The translations under genes were made by a program, and so were the position numbers. The notes under the pieces were generated by a model. The model searched no databases, was not told the DNA's origin, and saw only the letters and a program-made list of their open reading frames with translations. Shown here piece by piece: positions 9,576 to 17,635 of a DNA stretch of 64,000 nt; positions within the stretch are counted from its first letter, which is position 1; each line of letters begins with the position of its first letter. This DNA comes from Flavimaricola marinus (GTDB lineage: Bacteria > Pseudomonadota > Alphaproteobacteria > Rhodobacterales > Rhodobacteraceae), in assembly GCF_900184895.1 (NCBI RefSeq), contig NZ_FXZK01000009.1:62001-126000 (forward strand). The letters are read 5' to 3'.

Positions 9576-10429
9576 CGCCCCATCCCCCGCCGCGAAAGCC
9601 GGATGTAGGCACAGAGCATCGCCGCGCTCAGCAGGGCGATGAGGATCGCGATGGCCATCGCCTCGGGCCGGGACGCCAAATCGACGTCGGTATAGCTTCG
9701 GTAAGCCAGAACCGGCAATGCGGCAGGGTAGTTGGCCCCAAGCAGCGCCGGGATCTCATAGGCTCCGAAGGTAAAGGCAAAGACGATGACGCTCGCCGAC
9801 GACAGGCCCGGCGCGATCAGCGGTAGCAGCACATGCCGGAAGCTCTGCCATTTCGAGGCCCCGAGGCTGCGCGCGACGCTTTCGTAGTCTTCGCCGATGG
9901 TTTGCATGTTGGCGAGGATGATCACTCCGATGAAGGGCACCTCTTTCCAGACGTATTGCAGGATGATGCCGATGGCATAGGGGTCATAGACCAGTGCCGG
10001 AAACTCAGCGGGGCGGGCGATTAGTTCCCACTCCGCCGCCAGCCGGGCGAAACTGCCCGATTGGGAAAAGAGGTAGAGGATCCCGATGGCACCGACCAGG
10101 TGCGGAACGGTGAGATTCAATTGGAACAGGAAGTTGATGATCACCCGGCCTATGAAGGCGCGCCGCAACAACAGAGCCGCCCCTACGGCCAGCACGCAGG
10201 AGATCACCGTGGAGGTGAAGGCGATGTGGAACGTCAGCGCGAAGGAGAGATAGAATTCGCGGTCGCTGAAGATCGCGACATAGGCGGCGAGGTTTGGCTC
10301 GGTCAGCCCGATGACGGGCATGTAGTTGAAGCTGCGCATCAGCCCGATCGCCAGACCGCCGAAGAACAGAAGGCCGATCACCGAGAGGGCGGGCAGGAGC
10401 AGCAGGATGATCTTGGTGCGGTCCGACAT
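9572..10429 (-). CDS. ABC importer permease (first subunit)
   Basis: Inner-membrane permease of 285 residues with about six helices and the EAA loop (ESVARSLGASKWQSF). The start at 10429 (MSDRTK) is chosen over an in-frame one at 10501, because the longer version would begin inside the binding-protein gene. The gene lies 44 bases after the binding-protein gene, and a perfect hairpin occupies that gap. Together with its partner it forms the heterodimeric channel of the importer. Confidence 0.8.
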   Translation of the reverse strand: MSDRTKIILLLLPALSVIGLLFFGGLAIGLMRSFNYMPVIGLTEPNLAAYVAIFSDREFYLSFALTFHIAFTSTVISCVLAVGAALLLRRAFIGRVIINFLFQLNLTVPHLVGAIGILYLFSQSGSFARLAAEWELIARPAEFPALVYDPYAIGIILQYVWKEVPFIGVIILANMQTIGEDYESVARSLGASKWQSFRHVLLPLIAPGLSSASVIVFAFTFGAYEIPALLGANYPAALPVLAYRSYTDVDLASRPEAMAIAILIALLSAAMLCAYIRLSRRGMGR

Positions 10430-10444
10430 CGTTTTGAAAAGGTC

Positions 10445-10464
10445 CCCGTGGCGGGTGCCACGGG
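10445..10464 (-). other. Intercistronic hairpin after the YnjB-like gene
   Basis: A perfect 8-bp stem (CCCGTGGC with GCCACGGG) with a GGGT loop begins 9 bases after the binding-protein stop. Read on the minus strand it is followed by a CCTTTT stretch, so it could act as a partial terminator as well as a 3'-end stabiliser. Confidence 0.6.
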
Positions 10465-10473
10465 AATTCCTTA

Positions 10474-11706
10474 TCAGTTGCTGCCGACGTTTTCGATCCA
10501 TCCTTGTTCGATGGCCGCTGTCCAGCTTGCCTGCAGTTCCGGCAGGGCCACGGCGGCCAGCTCTTCGGGATCGACGACGTTGGGGTGCCGCTCGATGCTG
10601 GCAAAGAGGGCGGCGTCATCTTCGGGCAGGCGGGTGATGTCGATGGCGGGCTGTGCGCCCCAGACATCGGGGAGCGCCTTTTGCGCCTGTGCCGCAGGCG
10701 ACAGGAGCAGGTTTTGCAGGACCAGCGCCGCCGCCTTGTTGGGCGAGTTGAACGGGATGATCGTGTAGTTGGTGTTGCCGATGGTGCCATCGGTCAGAGC
10801 ATAGCCTTGGGTCGTAGGCGGGTAGGTGCCGTTCTCGATATTGACCCCGACGGTGGCCGGTTCGTAATCAAAGATCAGATCGACCTCTTGGTTGGCATAA
10901 AGCTGCTGGAGCGTGACGATCGAGTTCGGATAGGTCGCCCCTTCGCGCCAGAGATATGGCTCGATGTCGTTGAGGATATCCCATGTCTTGGCGGCGACCT
11001 CGTCATAGACCGCCTGATCGAATGGGCCGAGCAGGTTCTCGACCCCGCCCGCCGCGTGATAGAAGACGTGCCGCACAAAGACGGCGCCGTTGAAATCAGG
11101 CAGCGCGGGGTAGGTGAACTGACCGGGATTCGCCTTGATCCAGTCGAGCAACACCGGGATCGAACGGGGCGGATCGTCGAAGCGGGCGGTGTCGTAGGCA
11201 AAAGCGAATTGCGCGGTCGACCACGGCACTTCGCAACCATCGACGGGCACGCCGAAGTCGTTGGCGATAGAGGGATTCTCCCAGTTCACATAGGCGTTGT
11301 TGGGCAGAAGATCGGTATAGCCGCAATAGGCCAGACCGCCTTGTTTCATGGTGCGGAAGTTCTCGCCGTTGATCCAGATCATGTCGACCGCTCCGGCGTC
11401 CGTCACTCCGGCTTCCTTCTCGCCCAACACGAGGTTGACCGCCTCGGAGGTGTCGCTCAGGCCGACCCTGTTGAGGGTGATGTCATACTCGTCGGCCAGA
11501 ATGCCGCCGATGTACTCGCTGACATACCGGTTGATGCCGTCGGACCCTCCCCAAAGGAAGAAGTTGACCTCGCCACCGCGCGCCAGTTCGACCACCTCGT
11601 CCCATGCCATCGCATTGAGCGCGTCGCCGTCGGCGGTGTCGGCCAGAGATGGCATAGCGAGCGCAGTGGTTGCGGCCAAAGCGGCGCAAAAGAGATGATT
11701 TCTCAT
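10474..11706 (-). CDS. ABC importer periplasmic binding protein, YnjB family
   Basis: Binding protein of 410 residues with a signal peptide of about 20 residues (MRNHLF start at 11706, ending MPSLA). Segments such as NFFLWGGSDGINRYVSEY and IWINGENFRTMKQGGL match the pattern of Escherichia coli YnjB, whose substrate is not established. It is the first gene of a four-gene importer operon on the minus strand (binding protein, two permeases, ATPase). A consensus TTGACA box lies about 125 bases upstream. The family is related to thiamine/iron/polyamine binders, so a cationic or cofactor-like ligand is possible but unproven. Confidence 0.75.
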   Translation of the reverse strand: MRNHLFCAALAATTALAMPSLADTADGDALNAMAWDEVVELARGGEVNFFLWGGSDGINRYVSEYIGGILADEYDITLNRVGLSDTSEAVNLVLGEKEAGVTDAGAVDMIWINGENFRTMKQGGLAYCGYTDLLPNNAYVNWENPSIANDFGVPVDGCEVPWSTAQFAFAYDTARFDDPPRSIPVLLDWIKANPGQFTYPALPDFNGAVFVRHVFYHAAGGVENLLGPFDQAVYDEVAAKTWDILNDIEPYLWREGATYPNSIVTLQQLYANQEVDLIFDYEPATVGVNIENGTYPPTTQGYALTDGTIGNTNYTIIPFNSPNKAAALVLQNLLLSPAAQAQKALPDVWGAQPAIDITRLPEDDAALFASIERHPNVVDPEELAAVALPELQASWTAAIEQGWIENVGSN

Positions 11707-11804
11707 TACCTTACCTTCTAATCCCGTGGTCCTGCCCGCCCGCCAGGGCCGGTCGGCTTGGTGCGCATCATCCTCTAACTCTGCCTCCAGAGCGAGGGCC
11801 AATG

Positions 11805-11834
11805 CATACACAATGTCGTTGGCAACTGTGTCAA
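11805..11834 (-). promoter_or_regulatory. Predicted promoter of the YnjB-like importer operon
   Basis: On the minus strand a perfect -35 box TTGACA (11829-11834) is followed after 18 bases by TGTATG (11805-11810). An inverted repeat, GCCAA at 11798-11802 and TTGGC at 11819-11823, brackets the -10 region and could be an operator. The call rests on sequence alone. Confidence 0.4.
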
Positions 11835-11857
11835 TCGTCGGCGCACCGGTCGCTTGA

Positions 11858-12571
11858 TCAGGTATTCTTCTGATTGACCCGCTTTGATAGTTCTTCGGCC
11901 GTTTCCTTGCGTTCGGAGTAACGGTCGACCAGATACCCGGCGCTGTCGCGGGTGAGCAGGGTGAATTTCACCAGCTCTTCCATCACGTCGACGATGCGAT
12001 CGTAGTAGGGTGAAGGCTTCATTCGGCCATCGCTGTCGAACTCCAGAAATGCCTTTGGAACGGAGGATTGATTGGGGATGGTCAGCATCCGCATCCAGCG
12101 CCCCAGTATCCGTAACTGATTGACAGAGTTGAAGGATTGACTGCCACCAGAGACCTGCATGACGGCGAGGGTCTTGCCCTGAGTGGGCCGCACCGCGCCC
12201 AGCGACAGAGGGATCCAATCGATCTGGGCTTTCATGATGCCGGTCATGGCGCCGTGTCTTTCGGGAGAGCACCAGACCATGCCTTCGCTCCATGTCACCA
12301 GATCGCGCAGTTCGGCGACCTTGGGGTGGCTTGCGTCGGTGTCGTCGTCGGGCAGCGGCATTCCGGCGGGCGAATAGGTGCGGCATTCGGCACCAAGCCG
12401 GGTGAGGATACGCGCGGCCTCTTCGGTCATTTTTCTGCTGTAAGATTGAGGCCTTAGAGACCCATAGAGCAACAGGATGCGCGGCGCATGACTGCTGTGT
12501 TCGGCTGGAAACAGCTTTTTCGTATCGGCTTGGTGGAGAAGATCGTCTTGGAGTTGCGGGGTGTCGGTCAC
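11858..12571 (-). CDS. arsH: ArsH-type NADPH-dependent FMN reductase
   Basis: Flavoprotein of 237 residues, the usual ArsH length, if translation starts at the GTG at 12571; ATGs further upstream would add an unrelated N-terminus. The FMN phosphate loop [10 protein letters not shown] is at 37-46, and the very conserved stretches [16 protein letters not shown] and [11 protein letters not shown] are intact. ArsH oxidises trivalent organoarsenicals and reduces quinones or azo dyes in other bacteria. Here it stands alone: no arsR, arsB or arsC is near it. Tandem direct repeats lie 56 to 77 bases upstream of the start. Confidence 0.85.
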   Translation of the reverse strand: MTDTPQLQDDLLHQADTKKLFPAEHSSHAPRILLLYGSLRPQSYSRKMTEEAARILTRLGAECRTYSPAGMPLPDDDTDASHPKVAELRDLVTWSEGMVWCSPERHGAMTGIMKAQIDWIPLSLGAVRPTQGKTLAVMQVSGGSQSFNSVNQLRILGRWMRMLTIPNQSSVPKAFLEFDSDGRMKPSPYYDRIVDVMEELVKFTLLTRDSAGYLVDRYSERKETAEELSKRVNQKNT

Positions 12572-12626
12572 TGTCTGGCCTTCGTTTCGGCGGGCGAAAA
12601 CCCGTTTGGATAAAGCGTCGTTCTGC

Positions 12627-12663
12627 CGTCGGTATCGCGTCGGTATCGTTTTCGGTAACATCG
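12627..12663. promoter_or_regulatory. Tandem 11-bp direct repeats upstream of arsH
   Basis: CGTCGGTATCG occurs twice head to tail (12627-12637 and 12638-12648), followed by a degenerate third copy, TCGGTAACATCG (12652-12663). The repeats lie between the divergent arsH and hydroxyacid dehydrogenase genes. The spacing is one helical turn, which fits binding of a regulator to one face of the DNA. Confidence 0.4.
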
Positions 12664-12759
12664 CGGCCATGCATCGGCCCAAGCGGGTCCGAACGACGGT
12701 TGGCCCGGTTATGTGGACCGCCTCGTTCGACGTCAAGTAATCGGCAACAAGGGACAGCC

Positions 12760-13701
12760 ATGACGCGGATAGAGATATTGCAGATGGGGCCGTTTCCCGA
12801 GTGGGATCAGACCCCGTTGGATGCAGCATACCGGATGCACCGCTATTTCGAGGCCGCAGACCCGGCGGCGCTTTTGGCTGAGGTCGGGCCTCGTGTGCAG
12901 GCGATCGCAACCCGCGGCTCGATCGGAGCCGGTGCCGACGTCATCGCCGCGTGTCCAGACCTGCGTCTCGTCGCGGTTTACGGTGTCGGCTATGACGCGG
13001 TCGATCTGTCGGCCTGCCGCGACCGCGGGATCCGACTGACGAACACGCCGGACGTTCTGACCGGCGATGTGGCCGATCTCGGCGTGGCCATGATGCTGGC
13101 GCAGGCGCGCGGGATCGTGGCGGCGGATGGCTTTGTCCGGTCGGGGGAATGGACGCGCACTGCCGCTCCGCTGACCCGTCGCGTGCACGGAGGCCGGGCC
13201 GGCATTCTGGGAATGGGCCGCATCGGTCGGGCCGTGGCCGAGCGCCTTGCCGGTTTTCAGATGCAGATCGCCTATTCCGATCTGGCCCCTGTCGACCTGC
13301 CGGGCGCGACGTTCATCGCCGACCCCGTGGACCTCGCCAAGACCGTGGACGTCTTGTTCGTCACCCTCGCCGCCTCGGCGGCGACACGCGGCATCGTGGG
13401 CGCGGACGTCCTGGCCGCTCTGGGGCCCGATGGATTGCTCGTCAACATCAGCCGGGCATCGAACGTGGACGAACCCGCCCTGCTGGCCGCGCTTGAGAGC
13501 GGAACGCTGGGGGCCGCCGCGCTGGATGTCTTTGACGGGGAACCGCGGATCGATCCGCGGTTTCTGGCCTTGGACAATGTCTTGTTGCAGCCGCACCACG
13601 CCTCTGCCACCCATCAGACCCGCCGCGACATGGGCCAGCTGATGCGCGACAATATCGACGCTTTCTTTGCCGGACGTCCGCTTCCGAGTATGGTCATTTG
13701 A
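12760..13701 (+). CDS. D-2-hydroxyacid dehydrogenase (glyoxylate/hydroxypyruvate reductase type)
   Basis: NAD(P)-dependent dehydrogenase of 313 residues that should interconvert 2-oxoacids and D-2-hydroxyacids in the cytoplasm. The start at 12760 has AAGGGA upstream. The nucleotide-binding loop is GMGRIG (151-156). Expected catalytic residues are present: R232 in [10 protein letters not shown]261 in DGEPRI, and a histidine in QPHHAS (279 or 280). The exact substrate cannot be told from sequence; 2-ketogluconate or hydroxypyruvate would fit the neighbouring gnd gene. It is followed by gnd after 118 bases. Confidence 0.8.
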   Translation: MTRIEILQMGPFPEWDQTPLDAAYRMHRYFEAADPAALLAEVGPRVQAIATRGSIGAGADVIAACPDLRLVAVYGVGYDAVDLSACRDRGIRLTNTPDVLTGDVADLGVAMMLAQARGIVAADGFVRSGEWTRTAAPLTRRVHGGRAGILGMGRIGRAVAERLAGFQMQIAYSDLAPVDLPGATFIADPVDLAKTVDVLFVTLAASAATRGIVGADVLAALGPDGLLVNISRASNVDEPALLAALESGTLGAAALDVFDGEPRIDPRFLALDNVLLQPHHASATHQTRRDMGQLMRDNIDAFFAGRPLPSMVI

Positions 13702-13819
13702 CCGGTGCTTGCCCTTCCTGCGCCTAAATGGCACGAATGCGGCAGTGAATGGCTATGGCCGAGCGCCGCCCTGATCGGGCCGCTCGCGCCCGTGTCTGAA
13801 GGAAAAGGATCACCACCAC

Positions 13820-15226
13820 ATGAGCACCGCAGAGATTGGCCTGATCGGGCTTGGCACCATGGGCGCGGCTCTCGCGCTGAATATCGCGGAGAAGGGTTTC
13901 GACATCGCCGTCTGGAACCGAACGGGTTCGGTAACCAAGGAATTCGCCGCGGGCGCCGGTGATCTGGCCGACAAGATCACCGCCACCGACAGCCTCGAGG
14001 ATCTGGTCAACGCGATTGCCAAGCCCCGCAGCATCATCCTGATGGTCCCCGCCGGAAAGCCGGTCGACGATCAGATCGCCGCGCTGCGCCCGCTGCTCGA
14101 CAAGGGTGACATGATCATCGACGCGGGCAACGCCAATTTCCACGACACCAACCGCCGTGATGCTGACACTGGCGATCTGGCGTTTCTGGGCATGGGCGTT
14201 TCGGGCGGCGAAGACGGCGCCCGCCACGGTCCGTCGATCATGGGCGGCGGCCCCAAGTCTGCATGGGACCGGGTCTCCCACATCATGGAGGCGATCAGCG
14301 CCAAGCATGAGGGCATCCCCTGCGCCACCTGGATGGGCGAGGCCGGTGCCGGCCATTTCGTCAAAGCCGTGCACAACGGCATCGAATATGCCGACATGCA
14401 GATGATCGCAGAGGTCTATGGCGTGATGCGCGATGGCATGGGCAAGACCCCCGCCGAGATCGCCGCCGTGTTCGACCGCTGGAACGAGGGTCCGCTGCAG
14501 TCTTATCTGACCGAGATTTCCGCCAAGGTTTCCGCCGCTGTTGATCCCGCCACCGGAACGCCGATGCTCGACGTCATCCTCGACGCCGCGGGCCAGAAGG
14601 GCACCGGCCGCTGGACGGTCATCGAGGCACAGCATCTTGCGGCCCCCGTCCCTGCGATGGAAGCTGCGGTGATGGCCCGCAACCTGTCCTCGCGCGTGGC
14701 CGAGCGCGCGGCGGGCGAGGCGCTGTTCAGCGCCGCCCCCCGGATGTTGCCCGAGGGTGTGATGAACATCGACGAGCTGGAGAACGCGCTGATCGCGGGC
14801 AAGATCGTTTGCTATGCTCAGGGCTTTGGCCTGATCAGCGCCGCCTCGGACGAGTTCGGCTGGAAGCTGCCTTTGCCCGAGATCGCCAAGGTCTGGCGCG
14901 CCGGCTGTATCATCCGCTCCACGATGCTGAACGACATGGCCGAGGCTCTGGCCGAGGACGGTTCCCGCAATCTGATGCATGCTCCGTATTTCGCAGAGCT
15001 GCTCAAGGACAGCCATTGGGGCCTGCGCGCCACCGTGGCCGAGGCCGCCCGCTACGGCTTGCCCGCTCCGGCACTCGCCTCTGGCCTCGCCTATTTCGAC
15101 ATGATGCGCACCGGTCGCTCCACCGCCAACATGATCCAGGCCCAGCGCGATTTCTTTGGCGCTCACGGCTTTGACCGGATTGATGGCCATGACGGTCATC
15201 ATGGCCCTTGGGGCAGTCATGGCTGA
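13820..15226 (+). CDS. gnd: 6-phosphogluconate dehydrogenase (decarboxylating)
   Basis: Third enzyme of the oxidative pentose phosphate pathway: 6-phosphogluconate + NADP+ gives ribulose 5-phosphate, CO2 and NADPH. It is full length at 468 residues. The dinucleotide loop GLGTMGAALA is at 10-19, the family signature GMGVSGGEDGAR and the catalytic lysine K182 (HFVKAVHNGIEY) are present, and the C-terminal tail is glycine/histidine-rich. A GAAGGAAAAGGA ribosome site precedes the ATG. Its stop overlaps the next gene by 8 bases. Confidence 0.95.
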   Translation: MSTAEIGLIGLGTMGAALALNIAEKGFDIAVWNRTGSVTKEFAAGAGDLADKITATDSLEDLVNAIAKPRSIILMVPAGKPVDDQIAALRPLLDKGDMIIDAGNANFHDTNRRDADTGDLAFLGMGVSGGEDGARHGPSIMGGGPKSAWDRVSHIMEAISAKHEGIPCATWMGEAGAGHFVKAVHNGIEYADMQMIAEVYGVMRDGMGKTPAEIAAVFDRWNEGPLQSYLTEISAKVSAAVDPATGTPMLDVILDAAGQKGTGRWTVIEAQHLAAPVPAMEAAVMARNLSSRVAERAAGEALFSAAPRMLPEGVMNIDELENALIAGKIVCYAQGFGLISAASDEFGWKLPLPEIAKVWRAGCIIRSTMLNDMAEALAEDGSRNLMHAPYFAELLKDSHWGLRATVAEAARYGLPAPALASGLAYFDMMRTGRSTANMIQAQRDFFGAHGFDRIDGHDGHHGPWGSHG

Positions 15227-16121
15227 CAGCCAGCGACCGTGGTCCAGCCGCAGGCTGGGCCCGAAGCAGGTGTCTGAACTGGTCATCGCCAGCCGGGACG
15301 GCGAACGGATCACCGTCGTCTTCGAGACCGGCGATCTGATCGAGGCGCCGAACTGGACGCCGGATGGCGCGTCGTTGATCTACAACGCCGATGGTCGTTT
15401 GTGGCGTATCTCGGTCGATGGCCGTATCGGGCCGGAGCGGATTGACACGACCCCGGTCGAGAACCTGAACAACGATCACGTGCTGTCTCCGGACGGCACG
15501 CTGATCTATGTCACCTCCAACGACGGCCACATCTATGTGCTCCCCATTGCCGGCGGTGTTCCCGAGCGCGTCACCAACGAACATCCGGAGGGGTATCGCC
15601 ACTACCTGCACGGCGTGTCGCCGGATGGGAAGACACTGGCCTATGTCCGCCTGCGTCGGTCCGGGGATGGCGTGCAGACTTGGATCGCCACCATCCCGGC
15701 GGCGGGCGGCGAGGATACCATCCTGACCGACGGCGCTTGCCCCGTGGACGGGCCGGAGTTTTCGGCGGACGGCGCGTCGGTCTATTTCAATTCCGAGGCT
15801 GCGGCGACGCGCCCCGGACATGCCCAGATCTTCCGTTGTCGCCCGGATGGGGCGGGGTTGGAGCAATTGACCCATGACGACCGGGTGAACTGGTTTCCGC
15901 ACGCCGCCCCGGATGGCACGATCTTCAGCTATATCAGCTTTCCCCCCGGCACCGAGGGGCATCCGCCGGACCGCGATGTGATCTTGCGGACCATGGCACC
16001 GGACGGGTCGGACATCCGCGATCTGGACGTGTTCAACGGCGGGCAAGGGACGATCAACGTGCCAAGCTGGTCGCCGGGTTCGGATCGGCTGGCCTATGTG
16101 CGGTATCCGCAGCGAGACTAG
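15219..16121 (+). CDS. TolB-like beta-propeller protein, probably cytoplasmic
   Basis: Protein of 300 residues built of repeated PD40/WD40-like blades, each with a (W/S)SPDG-type turn: APNWTPDGASL, LSPDGTLIYV, VSPDGKTLAYV, FSADGASVYF and PSWSPGSDRLAYV. Unlike true TolB it has no signal peptide and no N-terminal domain. The ATG at 15219 overlaps the gnd stop and avoids a hydrophobic artefact encoded by the gnd tail. Its role is unknown; possibilities are a scaffold or a lactonase-like enzyme working with gnd. I see no catalytic residues that prove an enzyme. Confidence 0.7.
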   Translation: MADSQRPWSSRRLGPKQVSELVIASRDGERITVVFETGDLIEAPNWTPDGASLIYNADGRLWRISVDGRIGPERIDTTPVENLNNDHVLSPDGTLIYVTSNDGHIYVLPIAGGVPERVTNEHPEGYRHYLHGVSPDGKTLAYVRLRRSGDGVQTWIATIPAAGGEDTILTDGACPVDGPEFSADGASVYFNSEAAATRPGHAQIFRCRPDGAGLEQLTHDDRVNWFPHAAPDGTIFSYISFPPGTEGHPPDRDVILRTMAPDGSDIRDLDVFNGGQGTINVPSWSPGSDRLAYVRYPQRD

Positions 16122-16162
16122 TGCCGGGTTGCGCCGTGGCTGGGTATTGCTGATGGTGGGGC

Positions 16163-16519
16163 ATGTCAAAGTATGCCGATCACGAGGCCTATATCGCCGC
16201 GGCCGCAGAGGACCTGCAGCCGCTCTTGGTGCAACTGCGGGCGCGTCTTGCCGACGTGCTGCCGGACGCCGAGGAACTCATAGCCTATGACATGCCCGGG
16301 TTTGGTTTCGACAAAACCATCATTGCCGGATATGCCGCGTTCTCCAAACAATGCGGCCTGTATGTCTCGAAGGGCGCGATTGCCGCCCACGCAGCGGACA
16401 TTGCCGCCGCCGGCCTGAAGTCGACCAAGACCGGCGTTACCTTTTCCCCGCGCAAACCGATCCCCGAAGATCTGATCGACAAACTCGCTCTCGCGTCGCG
16501 GCGCGAGCTGGGCGTTTAG
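16163..16519 (+). CDS. DUF1801/YdhG-like small protein
   Basis: Small cytoplasmic protein of 118 residues of the DUF1801 (YdhG-like, frataxin-fold) type. Diagnostic stretches are EELIAYDMPGFGF near the middle, YAAFSKQCGLYVSKG, and a C-terminal TFSPRKPIPEDLI motif. The function of the family is not established. It follows the propeller gene by 41 bases on the same strand and has a GGTGGGG site upstream. It is probably the last gene of the run starting at gnd. Confidence 0.75.
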   Translation: MSKYADHEAYIAAAAEDLQPLLVQLRARLADVLPDAEELIAYDMPGFGFDKTIIAGYAAFSKQCGLYVSKGAIAAHAADIAAAGLKSTKTGVTFSPRKPIPEDLIDKLALASRRELGV

Positions 16520-16619
16520 GCGTCCATCCAGCCTGAAACCCAATAAATCGTAGGTGCACCGTCGCCGCAGCTTTCGTCCTGACGCACCCCTGGGCGCGGC
16601 TTGGGGCGTATGTTCTTCC

Positions 16620-16638
16620 TTGTTAGTTACAAAAACAA
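16620..16638. promoter_or_regulatory. Inverted repeat upstream of the aromatic-catabolism operon
   Basis: TTGTT (16620-16624) and AACAA (16634-16638) are separated by nine bases in an AT-rich stretch 44 bases before the first gene. The size and position suit a MarR- or IclR-type operator, but no such regulator is adjacent. Confidence 0.25.
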
Positions 16639-16681
16639 CCAATATCCGCAGTGCAACGGGATTACTCAGAGGATTTGACCC

Positions 16682-17632
16682 ATGGCCAAAGCATTCGCCT
16701 CGCAAGGTGACATGACGGAAAAGAAGATCACCTTTGACGAGGTTGGCCGCGACCTTTGGGCCTTTACCGCCGAGGGCGATCCGAATTCCGGCATCATCAT
16801 CGGCGATGAGAGCGTGATGATCGTCGAGGCTCAGGCGACCCCCCGGCTCGCCGCCAAGGTGATCGAAAAGGTCCGCTCGGTGACCGACAAGCCGATCAGC
16901 CATGTGGTGCTGACCCATTACCACGCCGTCCGCGTGCTGGGCGCCAGCGCCTATGGTGCCGATCAGATCATCATGTCGGATACCGCCCGCGCCATGGTCG
17001 CCGAAAGGGGGCAGGAGGACTGGGACAGCGAGTTCCAACGCTTTCCCCGCCTGTTCGAGGGCCATGAGAGCATCCCCGGTTTGACGTGGCCCACCACCAC
17101 TTTCAGCGACATGATGACCGTCTATCTGGGCAATCGCCGGGTCGATCTGATGCATCTGGGCCGCGCCCATACGGCGGGCGATATCGTCATCCATGTGCCC
17201 GATGAGAACGTCATGTTCACCGGCGATATCGTCGAGGACCATTCGGCCTGCTATTGCGGCGACGGCCATTTCGCGGATTGGGGCGATACACTCGATAACA
17301 TCGCCTCGTTCGATGTGGACGCAATCGCACCGGGGCGCGGCGGCGCCCTGATCGGCAAGGATGCCGTCAACCGCGCCATCGAAAGCGCCCGTGATTTCGT
17401 GGACAGCACCTACGCCCCTGCTGCGCGGGTTGCCGCGCGGGGCGGGACGCTGAAGGAAGCATGGGACGCCGTCCGCGCCTCCTGCGATCCGAAGTTTGCC
17501 GATTATGCCATCTATGAGCACTGTCTGCCCTTCAACGTGGCCCGCGCCTATGACGAAGCCCGCGGCATGGACCACCCGCGCATCTGGACCGCCGAACGCG
17601 ATCTGGCGATGTGGGCGGATTTGCAGGGCTAG
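16682..17632 (+). CDS. MBL-fold hydrolase-like protein with degenerate metal motif
   Basis: Metallo-beta-lactamase-fold protein of 316 residues; AGAGGA precedes the ATG. The canonical HxHxDH metal motif appears as H79-Y80-H81-A82-V83-R84, so the usual Asp and His of the second metal site are missing. The later ligands look present (LGRAHTAGDIV and FTGDIVED). It may bind one metal or use a different chemistry. It begins an operon with an aromatic-ring monooxygenase, DUF2783 and maleylacetoacetate isomerase, so a role in hydrolysing or protecting a ring-cleavage intermediate is an inference. Confidence 0.75.
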   Translation: MAKAFASQGDMTEKKITFDEVGRDLWAFTAEGDPNSGIIIGDESVMIVEAQATPRLAAKVIEKVRSVTDKPISHVVLTHYHAVRVLGASAYGADQIIMSDTARAMVAERGQEDWDSEFQRFPRLFEGHESIPGLTWPTTTFSDMMTVYLGNRRVDLMHLGRAHTAGDIVIHVPDENVMFTGDIVEDHSACYCGDGHFADWGDTLDNIASFDVDAIAPGRGGALIGKDAVNRAIESARDFVDSTYAPAARVAARGGTLKEAWDAVRASCDPKFADYAIYEHCLPFNVARAYDEARGMDHPRIWTAERDLAMWADLQG

Positions 17633-17635
17633 GGC

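Noticed and set aside
13724-15313. 529-residue minus-strand open frame.
   Set aside because: Antisense to gnd, which is unmistakable; the translation has no recognisable domain.
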